The notes beneath the pieces were generated by a model that saw only the letters and a program-made list of their open reading frames with translations, did no database searches and was not told the origin of the DNA. From assembly GCA_038502055.1 (NCBI GenBank), contig JAXRKN010000044.1, positions 1,584,001 to 1,648,000 of the forward strand: a stretch of 64,000 bases of DNA. The letters run 5' to 3'. The stretch comes from Tanytarsus gracilentus. Its lineage: Eukaryota; Arthropoda; Insecta; Diptera; Chironomidae. Position numbers and translations under genes: made by a program. Positions 24,558 to 36,005 of the stretch are shown in pieces; position 1 is the first letter of the stretch; each line of letters opens with the position of its first letter.

Positions 24558-27500
24558 CTACACATCTTTTGTGTTTTTCTCAATCCACGGAAGGAATGAT
24601 GTAACTCTTGTATACACCCCCGGATATTGTCCTTTTCCGCAGCCAATGCCCCAGGAAACGATTCTGAAAGATTAATTTTTTTTTGAAAATTCCAGGAAGA
24701 CTGCTTTATGCTCTTAATAATTGAGTATGGAAGTATTTTTAAAAATCTCACGTACCCTGCTTGTGTCCATCTTCCGTTGTTATTCACGACAAGTGGTCCT
24801 ATTAAAAAATTTACAAACCGTTAAATTTATTGGAATTTAAAAAGTTGCTCATCATTTTTACCTCCTAAAAAATTAATTTAGCCATGTTTGAAATCATGGA
24901 AGAAATTCAAGAATTACCAGAATCTGTTGGGATTGATAAAAACCAAAATAATTAAACCATCTTTAAAAAAGTATTTTTTTATTAAAATTTTAATACTTTC
25001 CTCCTGAGCAACTGTCTGAAATTACAAATTGATTAGTTAATTATGTTAATCATAAAAGTTATGCGCGCTTAGCTAAATATCATCATCATCTCTTCTTACC
25101 TTTTGCTGCTTGGCCGGCACAAATCATCGAGTCAATGATGCCTCCCGGTGCTTATAAGAAATTAAACATTATAATTAAAAATGTGTGAAATAATTTTTCA
25201 AGGTGTGAAACTTTTTACTATTTTAAAATTTCAAAAAATATTTTTAAGTTTACCATAAATTTTTGAAAAATTTATTTTCGTTGAATTTGAAAATATTTTT
25301 AACTCACCAGCTCTTCCATATTTTTGTCTGCACTCATCATTTGTCCAAATCGGCAGAGTCACTTCTTGAAGAATCGAAGGCTGTGGTCCCATTTCTCTCA
25401 ATGAACCCCAACCAACAACAGTTCCAACTTTTCCATTAAAAAATCCCGATGCCGGTGATGGTAAACATATCCTTTAAAAAAAACAGTTATAAATTTTTCA
25501 TATTTTTCATCGTCGCTGCTTGCGGCGACTGTTTTTTAAGCGTGTGCACTTAAGATTAATAGACATTATTTTACTTTACAAAACTTTTCATTGCACTATC
25601 ATTTCCGTTAACCACACAAATACATTTAGAGAAATAAAATATTAAATATTTGAGAAATAGCTGGAGTGATTCCCAAGAACTCAACGATGTTGTTATTTCC
25701 CTCGATTACTTGTTTCATAGCATAAGCTTGAGCGATATCATTGATCGGTTGATTGGCAATGCTGGGGACCATAATCACTGCGTTAGCTGCACTTGCCTGG
25801 TGAGCTGGTAGAATCGGAGGTAATGGAAGAATTTGCATCGGATTCTGATCAGTTGCTAAATCACGAATTCCGAAGCCATCGATGTAATTTCCGATGCCTC
25901 TAAATTCCCATCTTCTACTGGTACCAAAGACCGAATCCAAAGTAAAATCAAGAGGTTGCTGATTCGTGAGTTCAACGAATTGATTTGCTGATGATAGCGA
26001 TGGGCGTCTGTCAGCAACATAATGATTCAATGAGTAATGTAGGTGCAACGAATAAAGGTCTGGACGGAAAGGGATGTTTGATTGAGGGTAAAGATCAAGG
26101 ATATATAGAATGGATTCACGTAAAAGTCTAACTAAGTCAAGTTCAAGTTGTTGAAGGAAATCGACGGCATTTTGAAGTGTGGCGGCATTTTGCGGGTTTA
26201 AGTCAACAGCAAAAACTTCAACTGTAGAGCGAAGCACGTCTAATACAGCAAGAAACGTCAGCATATTTTCGTAGAGAGCATGTTCAGACGGATGAGTAGC
26301 CATATATCGCAAAAGTCTGGTAAATTCCTCATGATTTACTCCTAAAAATATAGTGTAGGTTTCATTACCTCTGTCGTTCGTCACGCGCCAAACATTTTTT
26401 AGAGAATCTTTTATTTGTGCGACACCAGGATAAAAATTATTCACTTGATGATCGCAAGCCGCTTTTAATTCTCTTATATTGATGTTTTCTTGTACGTCAG
26501 CTGCGAAATTTCTGCGAAATCCTAAATTGTTACCCGGGGCTAAATTTACGAGAATCCTTGAAACTAGGTGAGTTGTACATCGAGAAACGGTTACATTCAC
26601 AGAATCGCCAATTGAAAAATTTTCTTGTTCGTAGTCAGTTACTACAGAATAGACGATTAAACCCACATCAGCACATCTTTCAATTGTCAGATTGAAGATT
26701 TGATTCAGCCGTTTTTTATGTGCCTCATGACTGCAAACCGGGACACATCTAATAACCACCGGAGTCACGCCACCTTGTTGATCAAGAAATTCAATGGTGA
26801 TTACACTCAGCTTGGAAGTCAAGCAGAATTGATTTCCTTCACGCCAGATACTCTCTTTGATAAAACTCTCATTAATTTTAATTATCGCATAACGAGGTCC
26901 TTAAATTAAAAAAAAATTAATTAATATAGAGGAGTGAAAAACTTTCAAAATTAGGTAAATAGTTTTTTTTAAAAAATTACCTGCTTCATAGACTTCAGCA
27001 CCAACAACAGCGGTAATTCTATCGTCAATCTCTTGAAATTGTTCACCAAGATCTTCAGGCATTAGTTCGTCACCTGGCATGTAGTTTTCGTCATTTGGTG
27101 GTGCAATAATTTCATTTCTAAGAATAACTATTCTGCTACTTGTTGAAGCCTCTTCGCCGCGGTTAATTTGTTCGCCTGGTGGTACATTTTCAGTTAGACT
27201 AAACATCACACCACTTGTCGTTGGCTCATCATCATCGCTAGAATTTGTCTCATTTGATTGCTTTTTCGCTTCTTCTCCCTCTAGCCTCTCGAGTAAACTT
27301 TGAAGTGCATCTTTTGCTTCGTCGATGATGTCTGCCGGAAGGGTAATATTGTAGTTGGCCTTTTCAAATTTCTTTACTATTTTGTCATCGGACGAAAATT
27401 TTTTTGCCCAGTCCGGTAGTGTTGTGATGCCTTCGACCAATAAATCTCTACAAAAGTTTGGATGAGCACGGCAGTAGCTACACTTGCATTGGGGTACTTT

Positions 27501-29815
27501 TTGACTCTAGAATGTCGCCAATGAAAAGATTTGCTAATTTTCTGATATCCAAATCCCCTAGGTCTTCAGTGAATCCCAAATTTGTTTTAAATTTAGAGAT
27601 AAAATCCCTTAAATTGGTGCCTCGTGATAAAAATGTTCTCAAATATGGAGGTTTACTTCCCGCACCTGGTTTTGGTCTTCCTAATAAATTAATGTTCAAA
27701 TGAAAGAACAAACTCAAAGCGTAAAGAAAATGCCGCATGTGAACTTTTTTATAGAATGGCTCATCTCCGACGCTCTCTTGAACTCTCTTTCTGGCAACTT
27801 GACTCTTCATTTTTTGGATCGCAAAATCAAAATTGTTAAACTGTCTGGGTGATGCCGTTATCTCTTTGTTTCTATGTTTTTTTAGATGTCTCGTCTTCAA
27901 CTAAACTTTCTCCTGCTAATATTCGCCTTATCTCAATAAATTTCTCACTTGAAAATTTTATTTTATTTATTAGAACCTTTCACTTGAACTTTTTTCACTG
28001 ACTGTAAATTTCGTACTGAGTACTTTATAACAAAAAAATCTTTATCTGAATAATCTTCGCTCACATTCTCATTATTCTCGCTCACATTCTCATTATTCTC
28101 GCTGAGAAAATAAATTGTGGGCGTTATGAAAAAAAAAATATTTCAATTTTATGACCATACGTATGCATACGTTAATTAATTATTTTTTCGGAAATTCTTT
28201 AATTTTCCGTTAATTGAGAGCGAAATGAAGTTTCTTCCACAAAAATTAAAAATTCAGGATGCCAAGATTTCCTTTTTGGTCCAGTTGATAATGCGTTGTT
28301 TTTTTGGTCCAGTTGTTGAAATTTGCTTTTATTCCAGATAGCCAGAATGAGAAATAATTGTCTAATGTCGACACATAATATACCGTTGAATTGCATTTTT
28401 TTTATGAATCCAATGGTATATTGATCATAGTGATCGGTTAAGTATCTCGTGTTATGCTAGTTGAACCTCTACTAATGTCAAAAAAAAAGATTCAAAAAAT
28501 TTTATTTCTTTACCGCCGAATGCCCCTCGAAAATGGAACTTTCTGATCCAATGTCAAAATCGCAATATCGTTGTAGAGCGTTCGTGAGTCGAAACCTTTT
28601 AAAAAATATTCTAAATTAAATTTTGATCTTAAGAAAATTTCGTCAATTTTAACCTTTATGACGCACAACTCTTTTAACTTTGCGCTCAACGTGTTTAACT
28701 TCGGTGCTAATTCTGATGTTATAATCTCCAAGTCGAACTGTGAGTCTTGCTACGTCCCACTGAGTAAAATGAGCAACACAATGCGCGGCTAGATAAAACA
28801 ATAAATTTATTAACAATCAATTAGGGGTGAGATAAAAATTGCGTCACATTAAAAAAATTTAATCTTTGGATTTTTGATATGATAAAATTTAATTTAATTA
28901 AAACTCACCACTAAGAATGTGATACTCATCCAGTAAAGAGCCTCCACAGAATTGCTTTCCTCCATTGAATAAAACAGCAATCCATGGCCATTCTAATGGA
29001 TCCTGGAAATAAATTGCTAGATTTTAAAAATACTAAGTTAACTAGTTTAAATCTCACCGCATTCTGACCGCCCACGATTCTATTCTGATCCTATTTAAAA
29101 AGATAAATTTGAATCTAAGTAATTTAACTTTTTAATCAATTCACCAATCCGCCATTTTTCGCACCGCAACCAGCGGAAGAATCGGAAAATATTTCATTGA
29201 AAGAGTTTTCGGGTGTCGTTGTAATGATGAACGATGGACGTTGAGTGGTTGTTTGGAAATTTGAAGGAGGCTTTGTAGCCCAAGTTGTCGTTGATGGCTT
29301 GCTGGTTGTTGAAGTTTTTGTCGTTGCTAATCCAGCAAAAGGGCTTTGGGTTGTGGCTGGAAGTCCAAAGAAGTGAGGTGGATGTGTTGCAGCTGTATGA
29401 TCTGGTGGATGTGTCGGAATGGGTGGCGGCCACGAAGCGACACCAAAACTTCCAAATTGTCCGCTTTGAAATGGCGATTGTACGGTGGGTTTGACAACTT
29501 TTTGTTCGTCAGCCACTTCAGGCGGTTGCAGGGAATTCGTGCAGCAAACACCGTAAGCTTGTCGTCCATCATCCGTGTAGTATGTGCAAGTGTCTTGATT
29601 GCCCAGCACCCAATAATCCCATGCATTTAAGTTCGGAAATTTTGCTATTGGCTCCTTAAAAAATGGATAACACTCTTTGTAGGTGTGACATGAGCCTAAA
29701 ACTCCTCTCGATGTTAAGCAAGTGTCGCCGATACCTCGCGATGCCCAGTAAGGACTGATCGGCTGCGTGTAAGTAAAATACAAATGTCGCTTCTCTCGCA
29801 GGGTATCATTTACAG
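24558..29815 (-). CDS. CLIP-domain serine protease, trypsin-like, first exon not assigned
   Basis: Exons in order: 29815-29145, 29090-29058, 29002-28909, 28788-28654, 28595-28514, 25471-25308, 25150-25100, 25015-25001, 24923-24918, 24864-24862, 24798-24756 and 24663-24558 (stop at 24558). The 5' exon has a CLIP domain (GDTCLTSRGVLGSCHTYKEC ... DTCTYYTDDGRQAYGVCC) and a Thr/Pro-rich linker. The activation site is NRIVGG. The catalytic His (AAHC, exon 28788-28654) and Asp (NDIAIL, exon 28595-28514) are present. The serine motif GDSGGP appears only if two micro-exons of 6 and 3 nt are used. Asp six residues before the Ser predicts trypsin-like cleavage. The end IVSWGIGCGKGQYPGVYTRV is canonical. 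CLIP proteases act in haemolymph cascades (melanization, Toll). The signal-peptide exon is upstream of 29860 and must supply one base of codon phase. A 3-kb intron carries a nested unrelated gene. Confidence 0.85.
25626..27810 (-). CDS. Unrecognised protein nested in the protease intron (copy 1 of an unknown family)
   Basis: I do not recognise this family. The first exon runs from about 27810 (MKSQVARKR, the first ATG after an in-frame stop) and includes LSLFFHLNINLLG and ISKFKTNLGFT. A cysteine block CKCSYCRAHPNFC (C-x-C-x2-C-x2-H-P-x-F-C, near 27470) comes next, then an acidic Ser/Glu stretch. An 81-bp intron (26980-26900) leads to a 424-codon exon ending at 25626. Between the first part and the Cys block the frame slips by one base near 27490, so the copy is slightly broken, or an intron or frameshift event is used that I cannot see. 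The last exon is intact and rich in Leu, Asn and Asp, with no transmembrane or catalytic motif. A second ruined copy lies at 44288-46351. It is on the same strand as the host gene. Length is about 700 aa if joined. Confidence 0.55.
28058..28103. repeat. 21-bp tandem repeat, two units and a partial third
   Basis: The unit CGCTCACATTCTCATTATTCT occurs at 28058-28078 and 28079-28099 and starts again at 28100. It lies about 250 bp upstream of the nested unknown gene, inside the protease intron. Confidence 0.85.
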
Positions 29816-32158
29816 CTAGAACAACATTGAAATCATTAAGTAATCAAAACTGTCACTAAAGGCTCGTAAATTCAATGACTGCGACCTTGCGTGCCACGCG
29901 ATTTAAATAATTGTGCGTTAAACACAAATTGGCACTTTTCACTCGAGTGCAAAACCCGTTTTCTTTCGCTAATAAACAAAATGAGATGCGACAAATTGGC
30001 GTTTAGCATGCTTCCGACTGCCATAATGGTGTGAAATTGATGATGTTGAAGTTAAGGACGTTTGTGTGTGTGTACAATTGTTACATTTAAATTCAGAACA
30101 TGTTCTCAAAGAAGCAATGACATATTTCTTATTTCTTGAGCGCTTAGATTTTATCTCATGTGTCGGCTACTGATCGAAATATTTAGCATAGGTTATTGGT
30201 CTTCATTTTAATTTCACATGGACACAACAGAGAAAAACTGAAAGTTTGAATTATTTTCCATTAAAATTTTAAGATTTTAAATTTAAAGAATTTTTCTGTG
30301 TCGAAATGTTTAAAATTGTAACAAAAGGAAAAGTTTGAAAAGTAAATTATAAAATTAAACATTTCACTATTGACAGAACTCAGAAGCCCATTCTTCAAGA
30401 ATTAAAATGTGACCACAACGTAAAAAAACGCTGCCAACTGTTTTTAATAATTTCATCGTGCTTCGATTATTAATTTTTTTTTCGTCGATTTTACGCAGTG
30501 GCAAAGGATGGTAAATTAAGAACTAAGCCAGTATTTATTTAATTAAAAAATAATATTTTCACTGATTTTTAAAAATTTAATAATTTTTTTGAACCAAATT
30601 GAAATTTTTTAGAAAAATTATTTTGCAAAATTTTTTAGATTTTTGTTTGATCAAATTTATTTTAAAAAACTTAAATTTGATCACTTTATAAAAATTAATT
30701 AAATTTAACACCCTTTGATGTTTTGTTGTTGCAGCTTATGATTATTGTTTTTATTTAATTCCTTCTCTTTTTGCTTCGCAATTTCATGGCATTTAAAGCT
30801 AGTCACATTCACCACTTAAAAGTTCTTAATTGAATTCCAATTGTGCTATGAGACATTGTAACACTTTTAGTAAGTATTCAACTCCGGAAATATTTTTGAC
30901 ATGATTAATATTTTTTTCATCCTTATATCGAGTCCGTCCACGCATTGAAATCTTTTTTGTTTTAGTTCGTGCACAATGAGATATTGATGATTTTTTTGGT
31001 AACTTTAGGCTTTTTTAAAAAATATTTATTTCTCTTTGATTGATTTTTAAAAAATTAAGAAACTTTAAAAAATTAAAATTTTAAAAAATTCTAAATCTAA
31101 AAAATCCCACGTTTTACTTTTTCAGAACACTTTTTCACAGTTTTAAAAAAATCATTTGCAACTGATTAGAAATGCACACCTTCAATAATAACTGCATCAT
31201 CGCTAATGATCTCACTCTCTAATGATTGATTGATGCAAATGAGCCACAGAACATGCGCGAAAACGTGAATGAAAAAAACTTTCATTTTCACTTCTTTTTA
31301 TCCCTCTGAGAGAACTTTTTTCCACTCTTAACTTGTCACCACCGATTAATTGCTATTACGAAATTGAACTGCAGAAAGTTCTCCTTACCCGTCTTTATAT
31401 ATCTTCGACATCCATTCCCCACCCGTGAAAGAAATTCTCTTCCATTATTCTTTGCTTCAAGAGCGGTTGGAAAGCGAAAAATATTTAATCTACTTAGAAC
31501 ATGTCGCTCAATTGGAAATGTGCTCAAAGAGGTGGCCGTAAAGACTCTCCGCATGAAAATAAAATGAGAGAGAAGGAACTTCGAGTGCGACTCATTTAAA
31601 TAGAAGTCTAATTTTTGAAATTAATCCTAATTGATTTGAGTTTGATTCTTGACATGTTCTATGAAGCAATTAATTTTCGGATGGCGATCAAGGGTGAATG
31701 AAACTTGAATCTTGAGCATGTCATTACTTGGAATTTCCACAAATGAATTCTATATATTTTTTTGCATGAAAATAAAATAATGATAAAAAATTCAAGACTT
31801 AAAGTTTAAGATAATTAAATAAGTTTGTTGAATTATTGAACTGCTATTTCCGACTAATTGAAAACTTTTGCGCCAGTTTCTAAGAAAAAAGGATCAATTA
31901 CGTCATAAATTACGTTCTCGTTGAGGTTGTTAAGATGATGAAATTTTTCTATGAACTTAATCACTGATTGACTTGAGTAGACTTGTCACTTTTGAGTCTA
32001 ATTTTTTTTATAAATTTATAAATTTTAGATTAAATAATTATTTTTTTAAATATTAGATTATATATGTATATATACCACATACTTAAAACTGCTGACAAAA
32101 ATTATTTTTACTTTTTATTCATAATTTAATTTCAACTCGATTAAAACATATTTTAATT
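29816..32158. other. Intergenic region between protease and takeout gene
   Basis: It should hold the protease signal-peptide exon and promoter, which I could not fix. A 60-codon minus-strand ORF starts near 30023 with a hydrophobic LSHLILFI run, but no clear donor in phase was found. The rest is AT-rich with long A and T tracts. The 31336-31567 ORFs show no domain. Confidence 0.5.
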
Positions 32159-33758
32159 TTAGTCTTTTTTCAACAGAAATTTGAAAGGAATTTGAGAGAA
32201 AAATTTGTTAACGATGGACCTGAATAAAGGTTCCCATTGTTTTCTTGTTTCTGGAATCATTTCCCGATAGAAAGTCTGCCAATGTTGGTTGAAAAAGTCG
32301 TTTGCAAATTTATCTGTAGAAAAAGTTATTTAAAATCATTTAGCTGCATTTTTAATTAAGACTTACTTAATTCTTCATCGGGAAAGAGTCCAGTTGCTGA
32401 AATTTTCACTTCTTTTGGCTCGGGTAAGACATCGAAAGAAGAGACAACCATGTGGTCTTCACCGTTAATTTTTTGTAATTTTCCTTTAATCGTCCATTTG
32501 GCAATGACATCAATTAAGCTTACATTAAATTGACCTAAAGATGAAAATTAATCAATCACCAAAATTTCAAATTTTAAACGACTCTTACCTTTAGCTTCGA
32601 TCTTGAAGATGCCCAATGTCATGTTCGATTTATAATTTCCAGTCGAGAATAATTTGGGAAAGTGATTCGAAACCACCAAATTCATTTCATCATCTACAAA
32701 TTCCGATTTGACTTTCAACACTTTAACCTTGCTAATTCCATAAGTTCTTTGATTTCTGATCGTGTTCGAACCATGAACGAAATTTGGATTGTTATAAGTG
32801 AAAGTTACCGAGTCATAAGTAAATGGTTCGACTTGAGGAAAATCAATGGTTTCTGGCTTTTCGTGGAGAGCGGATAGAAAATTTTCCATCGAGCTTCGAA
32901 TGCACTCATCGCGTTGTGGATCGTTGAGTCGGCAAATTTTAAGCGAGGAAGCTGCAAAAAACACAATTTAAGTTGTTAATGTCAAGGGTCTCAATTGTGA
33001 CACGAGCTGTTAAGATAATTAAACGACTCCTACATAATTAACGTGACTCTATCGCCTTCGCGCATGCTGTCGAGGAGAAAATAAAAAAATATGCATTTTT
33101 GCAATAGTTGGACAACGCTTACAACAAGCCTTATGCAATTGAGCCCGTAAAATAAAATAAAAATCACATGCGCATATCGATTGAACAATCAACGCTTTTT
33201 TTAAACGTTGTCAGGTTGAGTTTCTTAATATCAATGAAAATAATAATTTTTTTTTCAATGAGACGACGAGAGAGAAAAACTAGTTCCTTACAACCTTGAA
33301 CTTGAATTTTATTTTTTTACTTCATGCTGGGTTTTTTCTCTCTCTCTCCATGTGCTTTCTTCACTACAAGCATGTGGCGATGAATGTTGAGATAACTCTT
33401 CAAAATTAATACAATGGATAAAAATATTTTTACAAATTTGGTTATCGCTTGATCGCTTAAAAACTAGCTCAGAGTAATTTGATCGAGAGATTATTAAAAT
33501 TTTAACGGTTTTTACAAAAAAAAATGGTGAATTGATTTTTTAAAACTGTCAAAAGAAAAATATAAAAAACACAGTTATGGCTAATTTTAGGATTCGAACC
33601 GTAATTTTTAAAAGCTTTCAAATACTTAATTTTTTTCTCACATCAACATGTCAACTAAAACTTTTTAACTTATCTCACTTACGTAATTTAGACTCAGAAT
33701 CTACATATTTTCCAACCGCCACTGCAAACACGCACGAAATTATCACAAAAACTTTCAT
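32159..33758 (-). CDS. Takeout / juvenile-hormone-binding-protein (JHBP) family secreted protein
   Basis: Exons 33758-33683, 32951-32589, 32534-32367 and 32313-32159 give 253 aa, the usual size for the family. Exon 1 encodes a cleavable signal peptide (MKVFVIISCVFAVAVG). The two N-terminal cysteines that form the family disulphide are in KICRLNDPQRDEC. The rest follows the TULIP-fold pattern (PFTYDSVTFTYNN, HGSNTIRNQRTYGISKVKV, and a C-terminal HWQTFYREM...FKFLLK). These proteins carry hydrophobic ligands in haemolymph and affect feeding, circadian output or juvenile-hormone transport, but the ligand cannot be told from sequence. The first intron (731 bp) is long for this window. A TATA box lies upstream. 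Confidence 0.9.
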
Positions 33759-33860
33759 AATTAATTTTTTCACTTCCACCCGGTAAAAATAAAAATCACT
33801 TGCAATTGAATTGTTCTACGGCTCTAAAGCGTCTAGAATGTTTCCTCATCATATCGTTAC

Positions 33861-33868
33861 TATTTATA
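33861..33868 (-). promoter_or_regulatory. TATA box upstream of the takeout/JHBP gene
   Basis: TATAAATA reads on the minus strand about 105 bases upstream of the start codon at 33758. No clear TCAGT initiator was found at the expected 30-base spacing. Confidence 0.55.
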
Positions 33869-33997
33869 CACGCTCGAGATAGAACCTTGCAAACTGTTAT
33901 ATCCGAATCATTAACTCGCTGTAAAGTGTAATTAAAAAAATTGTTATGTAATATTTAAGGAGACGTTAAAAATGATTTATTAAAGCTTTTTATACGA

Positions 33998-34800
33998 CTA
34001 ATCAATGATTCCAGTTTCACATGACAACGCTGAATTCATCATATCAAAAAGAGGTGACGAAAATCCAGTTCTTTTGGCAATCTGATAGGCAGTTTCATGG
34101 GAATTATTTTTGAGATTCGCATCAAGCTTAGAATTCATAAAGAGAGCGACTAAGGTATCTCGACATGCCGACACAGTCGTTGCAATATGAAGCGGTGTCT
34201 GATCGCCATCTGATCGTGCATTAATATCAGCACCGTGTTGGAGAACTAATGCCGCTAAACTTGCATTGTTCCATTTGCATGCTGAGTGTAGGGGTGTCCA
34301 TTTATATTCTGTTCGTCTATTGGGATCTGCTTTGTATTTAAAAAGAAGTTCAGCAAGTTCATAGTTATTGTTGTAGCATGCTTTATGAAGTGGTGTGTAG
34401 CCATCGCGATCTTTTGCGTTTACTAGTGATGGTTCTTTTTCGAGGATACTCTTAACAATTTCCATTTTATCTTCACCAGCTGCCCATAGGATCTCACTCT
34501 CGAGGGTTTCTGGCAGATTAAAAGCATTTAGTGTCAAAAAAGAATCAAGTAGGGTCAATCTGATCTAATTAGTAATATAATTTGTGTAATTACCGTGTGG
34601 GTTTTCATCTTCCTCAATTCCATCATCGTTGTCTGGATCATCCCTTAAGTAAAAATACATTCTAGTATTAAAATAAACTTATAACATTAAATTTTACAAT
34701 ATTTAACTCACCATCCAGACACAAACATTCCCGAATTGATTTTAGGGACATTCTCATGTAGAACCAACTTGTTTTCTTCATCCGATGACATCTCGCTCAT
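33998..34800 (-). CDS. ANKRD49: Ankyrin-repeat protein, ANKRD49 homolog
   Basis: Exons 34800-34712, 34643-34594 and 34509-33998 give 216 aa. The N-terminus is acidic (MSEMSSDEENK, DDPDNDDGIEEDE). Then ESEILWAAGEDKMEIVKSIL leads into ankyrin repeats with the TPLH signature three times (DGYTPLHKACYNN, YKWTPLHSACKWN, GDQTPLHIA). This acidic head plus three to four repeats is the ANKRD49 layout. The acceptor for exon 3 was set at 34509 because the in-frame CTGCCAG site restores the frame, while closer AGs would leave a 34-bp intron and a stop. The gene is divergent from a CCDC9-like 5' fragment. Its first exons and promoter are duplicated at 36585-37330. Confidence 0.85.
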
Positions 34801-35001
34801 CCTTAATTAATTTATTTGCAATATTTTTTAAAAATAAAATGATTTGTTTACGAAAATTTAAAATCTTATAAGATCCAAGTAAAAGCTCAAAAAAAAGCTT
34901 TGCACCCCGACATTAACATCTTCTCGCATGTGAGAAGAAAACATTTCCCATTTTTTTTTCTCCGGTCGGAAAAAAATTAATTGAGGTGGAAATAAAGTGA
35001 A
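34801..35001. promoter_or_regulatory. Bidirectional promoter interval, copy 1 (ANKRD49 / CCDC9-like)
   Basis: The two ATGs (34800 minus, 35002 plus) are 201 bp apart. The interval includes the near-palindrome CTTCTCGCATGTGAGAAG (34919-34936) and TCCGGTCGGA. The same interval recurs at 37035-37235 in front of the complete CCDC9-like gene. Confidence 0.6.
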
Positions 35002-35103
35002 ATGGCCGACGAAATTGACAGTCGCATGGAGCAGATTCGAATCAAAAATGAGGAACTCGAAAAAAAGCACAAGGAAATTATGGAAGATGAATTAGAGGCA
35101 AGG
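35002..35103 (+). pseudogene. 5' fragment of the CCDC9-like gene
   Basis: The 34 codons (MADEIDSRMEQIRIKNEELE...) match the intact gene at 37236 almost exactly. They stop at the duplication breakpoint, after which FICD-like sequence begins with an in-frame stop three bases later. It cannot make the full product, though the copied promoter may still be active. Confidence 0.85.
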
Positions 35104-35876
35104 ATCTGAGAAATTAATTTGAGGGCGGCATTGGAGCTGAAGAGTCAGGGAAAGTATGATAAAGCATTTAAAATTTTTCAACACTCTCTCTCCTTATCGC
35201 CGACAAATCCGAAAGTACTTTTTGAGTTTGGTCTCTTTATTGAGGAATATATTTGGTATCTTTATTACAGCTGATCAGTACTACTTCCGCGCAATATCAT
35301 TCGATCCGAATTATGAGCGGGCACTCGAGAGGAGACAAAAAACAGCGGCAGTGGTGCAATCAATAGATGAGGAACGACTCAAAAGACTCGACGAGAAGCG
35401 TGACCTGCTAGCGGAAGTTGATCCATTTGGAAGTGCCATGCGGAGAGCAACTAAAGAAGCGTATAGCGTATATTCTTCATATTTATCACTCGATTGGTAT
35501 TGAAGGAAACTCGATGACTTTGTCGGAAACGAGAAGTGTTTTAGAAACGCATATGGCAGTCAGTGGAAGGAGTGTAGAAGAGCACAATGAAATCTTGGGC
35601 ATGGACAGCGCCATGAAGTATATTAATGCGAGTCTCGTCAAGAGAGATTTTATAACCATTACTGATATACTCGAAATACACAAACGAGTACTGGGTCATG
35701 TTGATCCTGTTGAAGGCGGAATGTTTAGAACCACACAAGTTTATGTTGGCAATCATATTCCTCCAAAACCAGAAATGTTAAATGTTCTCATGGAAGAGCT
35801 AGTGTCATGGCTTAACTCTGAATATACGGAACATTTACATCCAGTTAAGCAGAGAAAATTCGCATGCCATTTATGA
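35104..35876 (+). pseudogene. Broken FICD (Fic-domain AMPylase) fragment lacking the catalytic motif
   Basis: Three frames together show the FICD order: a TPR part (ALELKSQGKYDKAFKIFQHS, then ADQYYFRAISFDPNYERALE), the linker helix (QSIDEERLKRLDEKRDLL), the inhibitory-helix region (IEGNSMTLSETRSVLETHMA) and the early Fic core (HNEILGMDSAMKYINAS...VGNHIPPKPEML). Frame changes occur near 35245-35272 and 35455-35475, the latter at a short GCGTATA duplication. The fragment ends at LHPVKQRK, just before the place where FICD has HPFxDGNGR. The AMP-transfer motif is therefore missing. FICD normally AMPylates BiP in the ER. I infer a dead fragment trapped between the duplicated segments. Confidence 0.8.
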
Positions 35877-36005
35877 ATTAAAGTTTTTTAAAATAAAATC
35901 AATCAAAATAAATTGTAATCATTTAAATGGTGGATATTTTATCACTTTGCAATCTCAACTATTGTTGTACTTTTTATTTCATATAATTAATTTTAGCCTT
36001 AATTT

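Larger units (their letters stand above)
34358..35103. repeat. Segmental duplication, copy 1
   Basis: This roughly 745-bp segment recurs in the same orientation at 36585-37330. The part from about 34480 rightwards is nearly identical between copies, including the shared promoter. The left 120 bp has diverged with small indels in copy 2. It contains the start of ANKRD49 exon 3, exons 1-2, the promoter and the first 34 codons of the CCDC9-like gene. Confidence 0.9.

Noticed and set aside
33588..33602. GGTTCGAATCC-like T-loop on the minus strand suggesting a tRNA
   Set aside because: The flanking bases do not form a T-stem, acceptor stem or D-arm. Similar TTCGAA motifs at 49430 and 62133 also lack any cloverleaf.
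34560..34594. 34-bp intron in ANKRD49 using the first AG after the donor
   Set aside because: Too short for insect splicing and it puts a stop in frame. The AG at 34510-34511 restores the frame with an 84-bp intron.
35156..35503. 100+ codon ORF read as a new gene
   Set aside because: Its second half is FICD sequence in one of three frames. The first 40 codons are out-of-frame TPR sequence.
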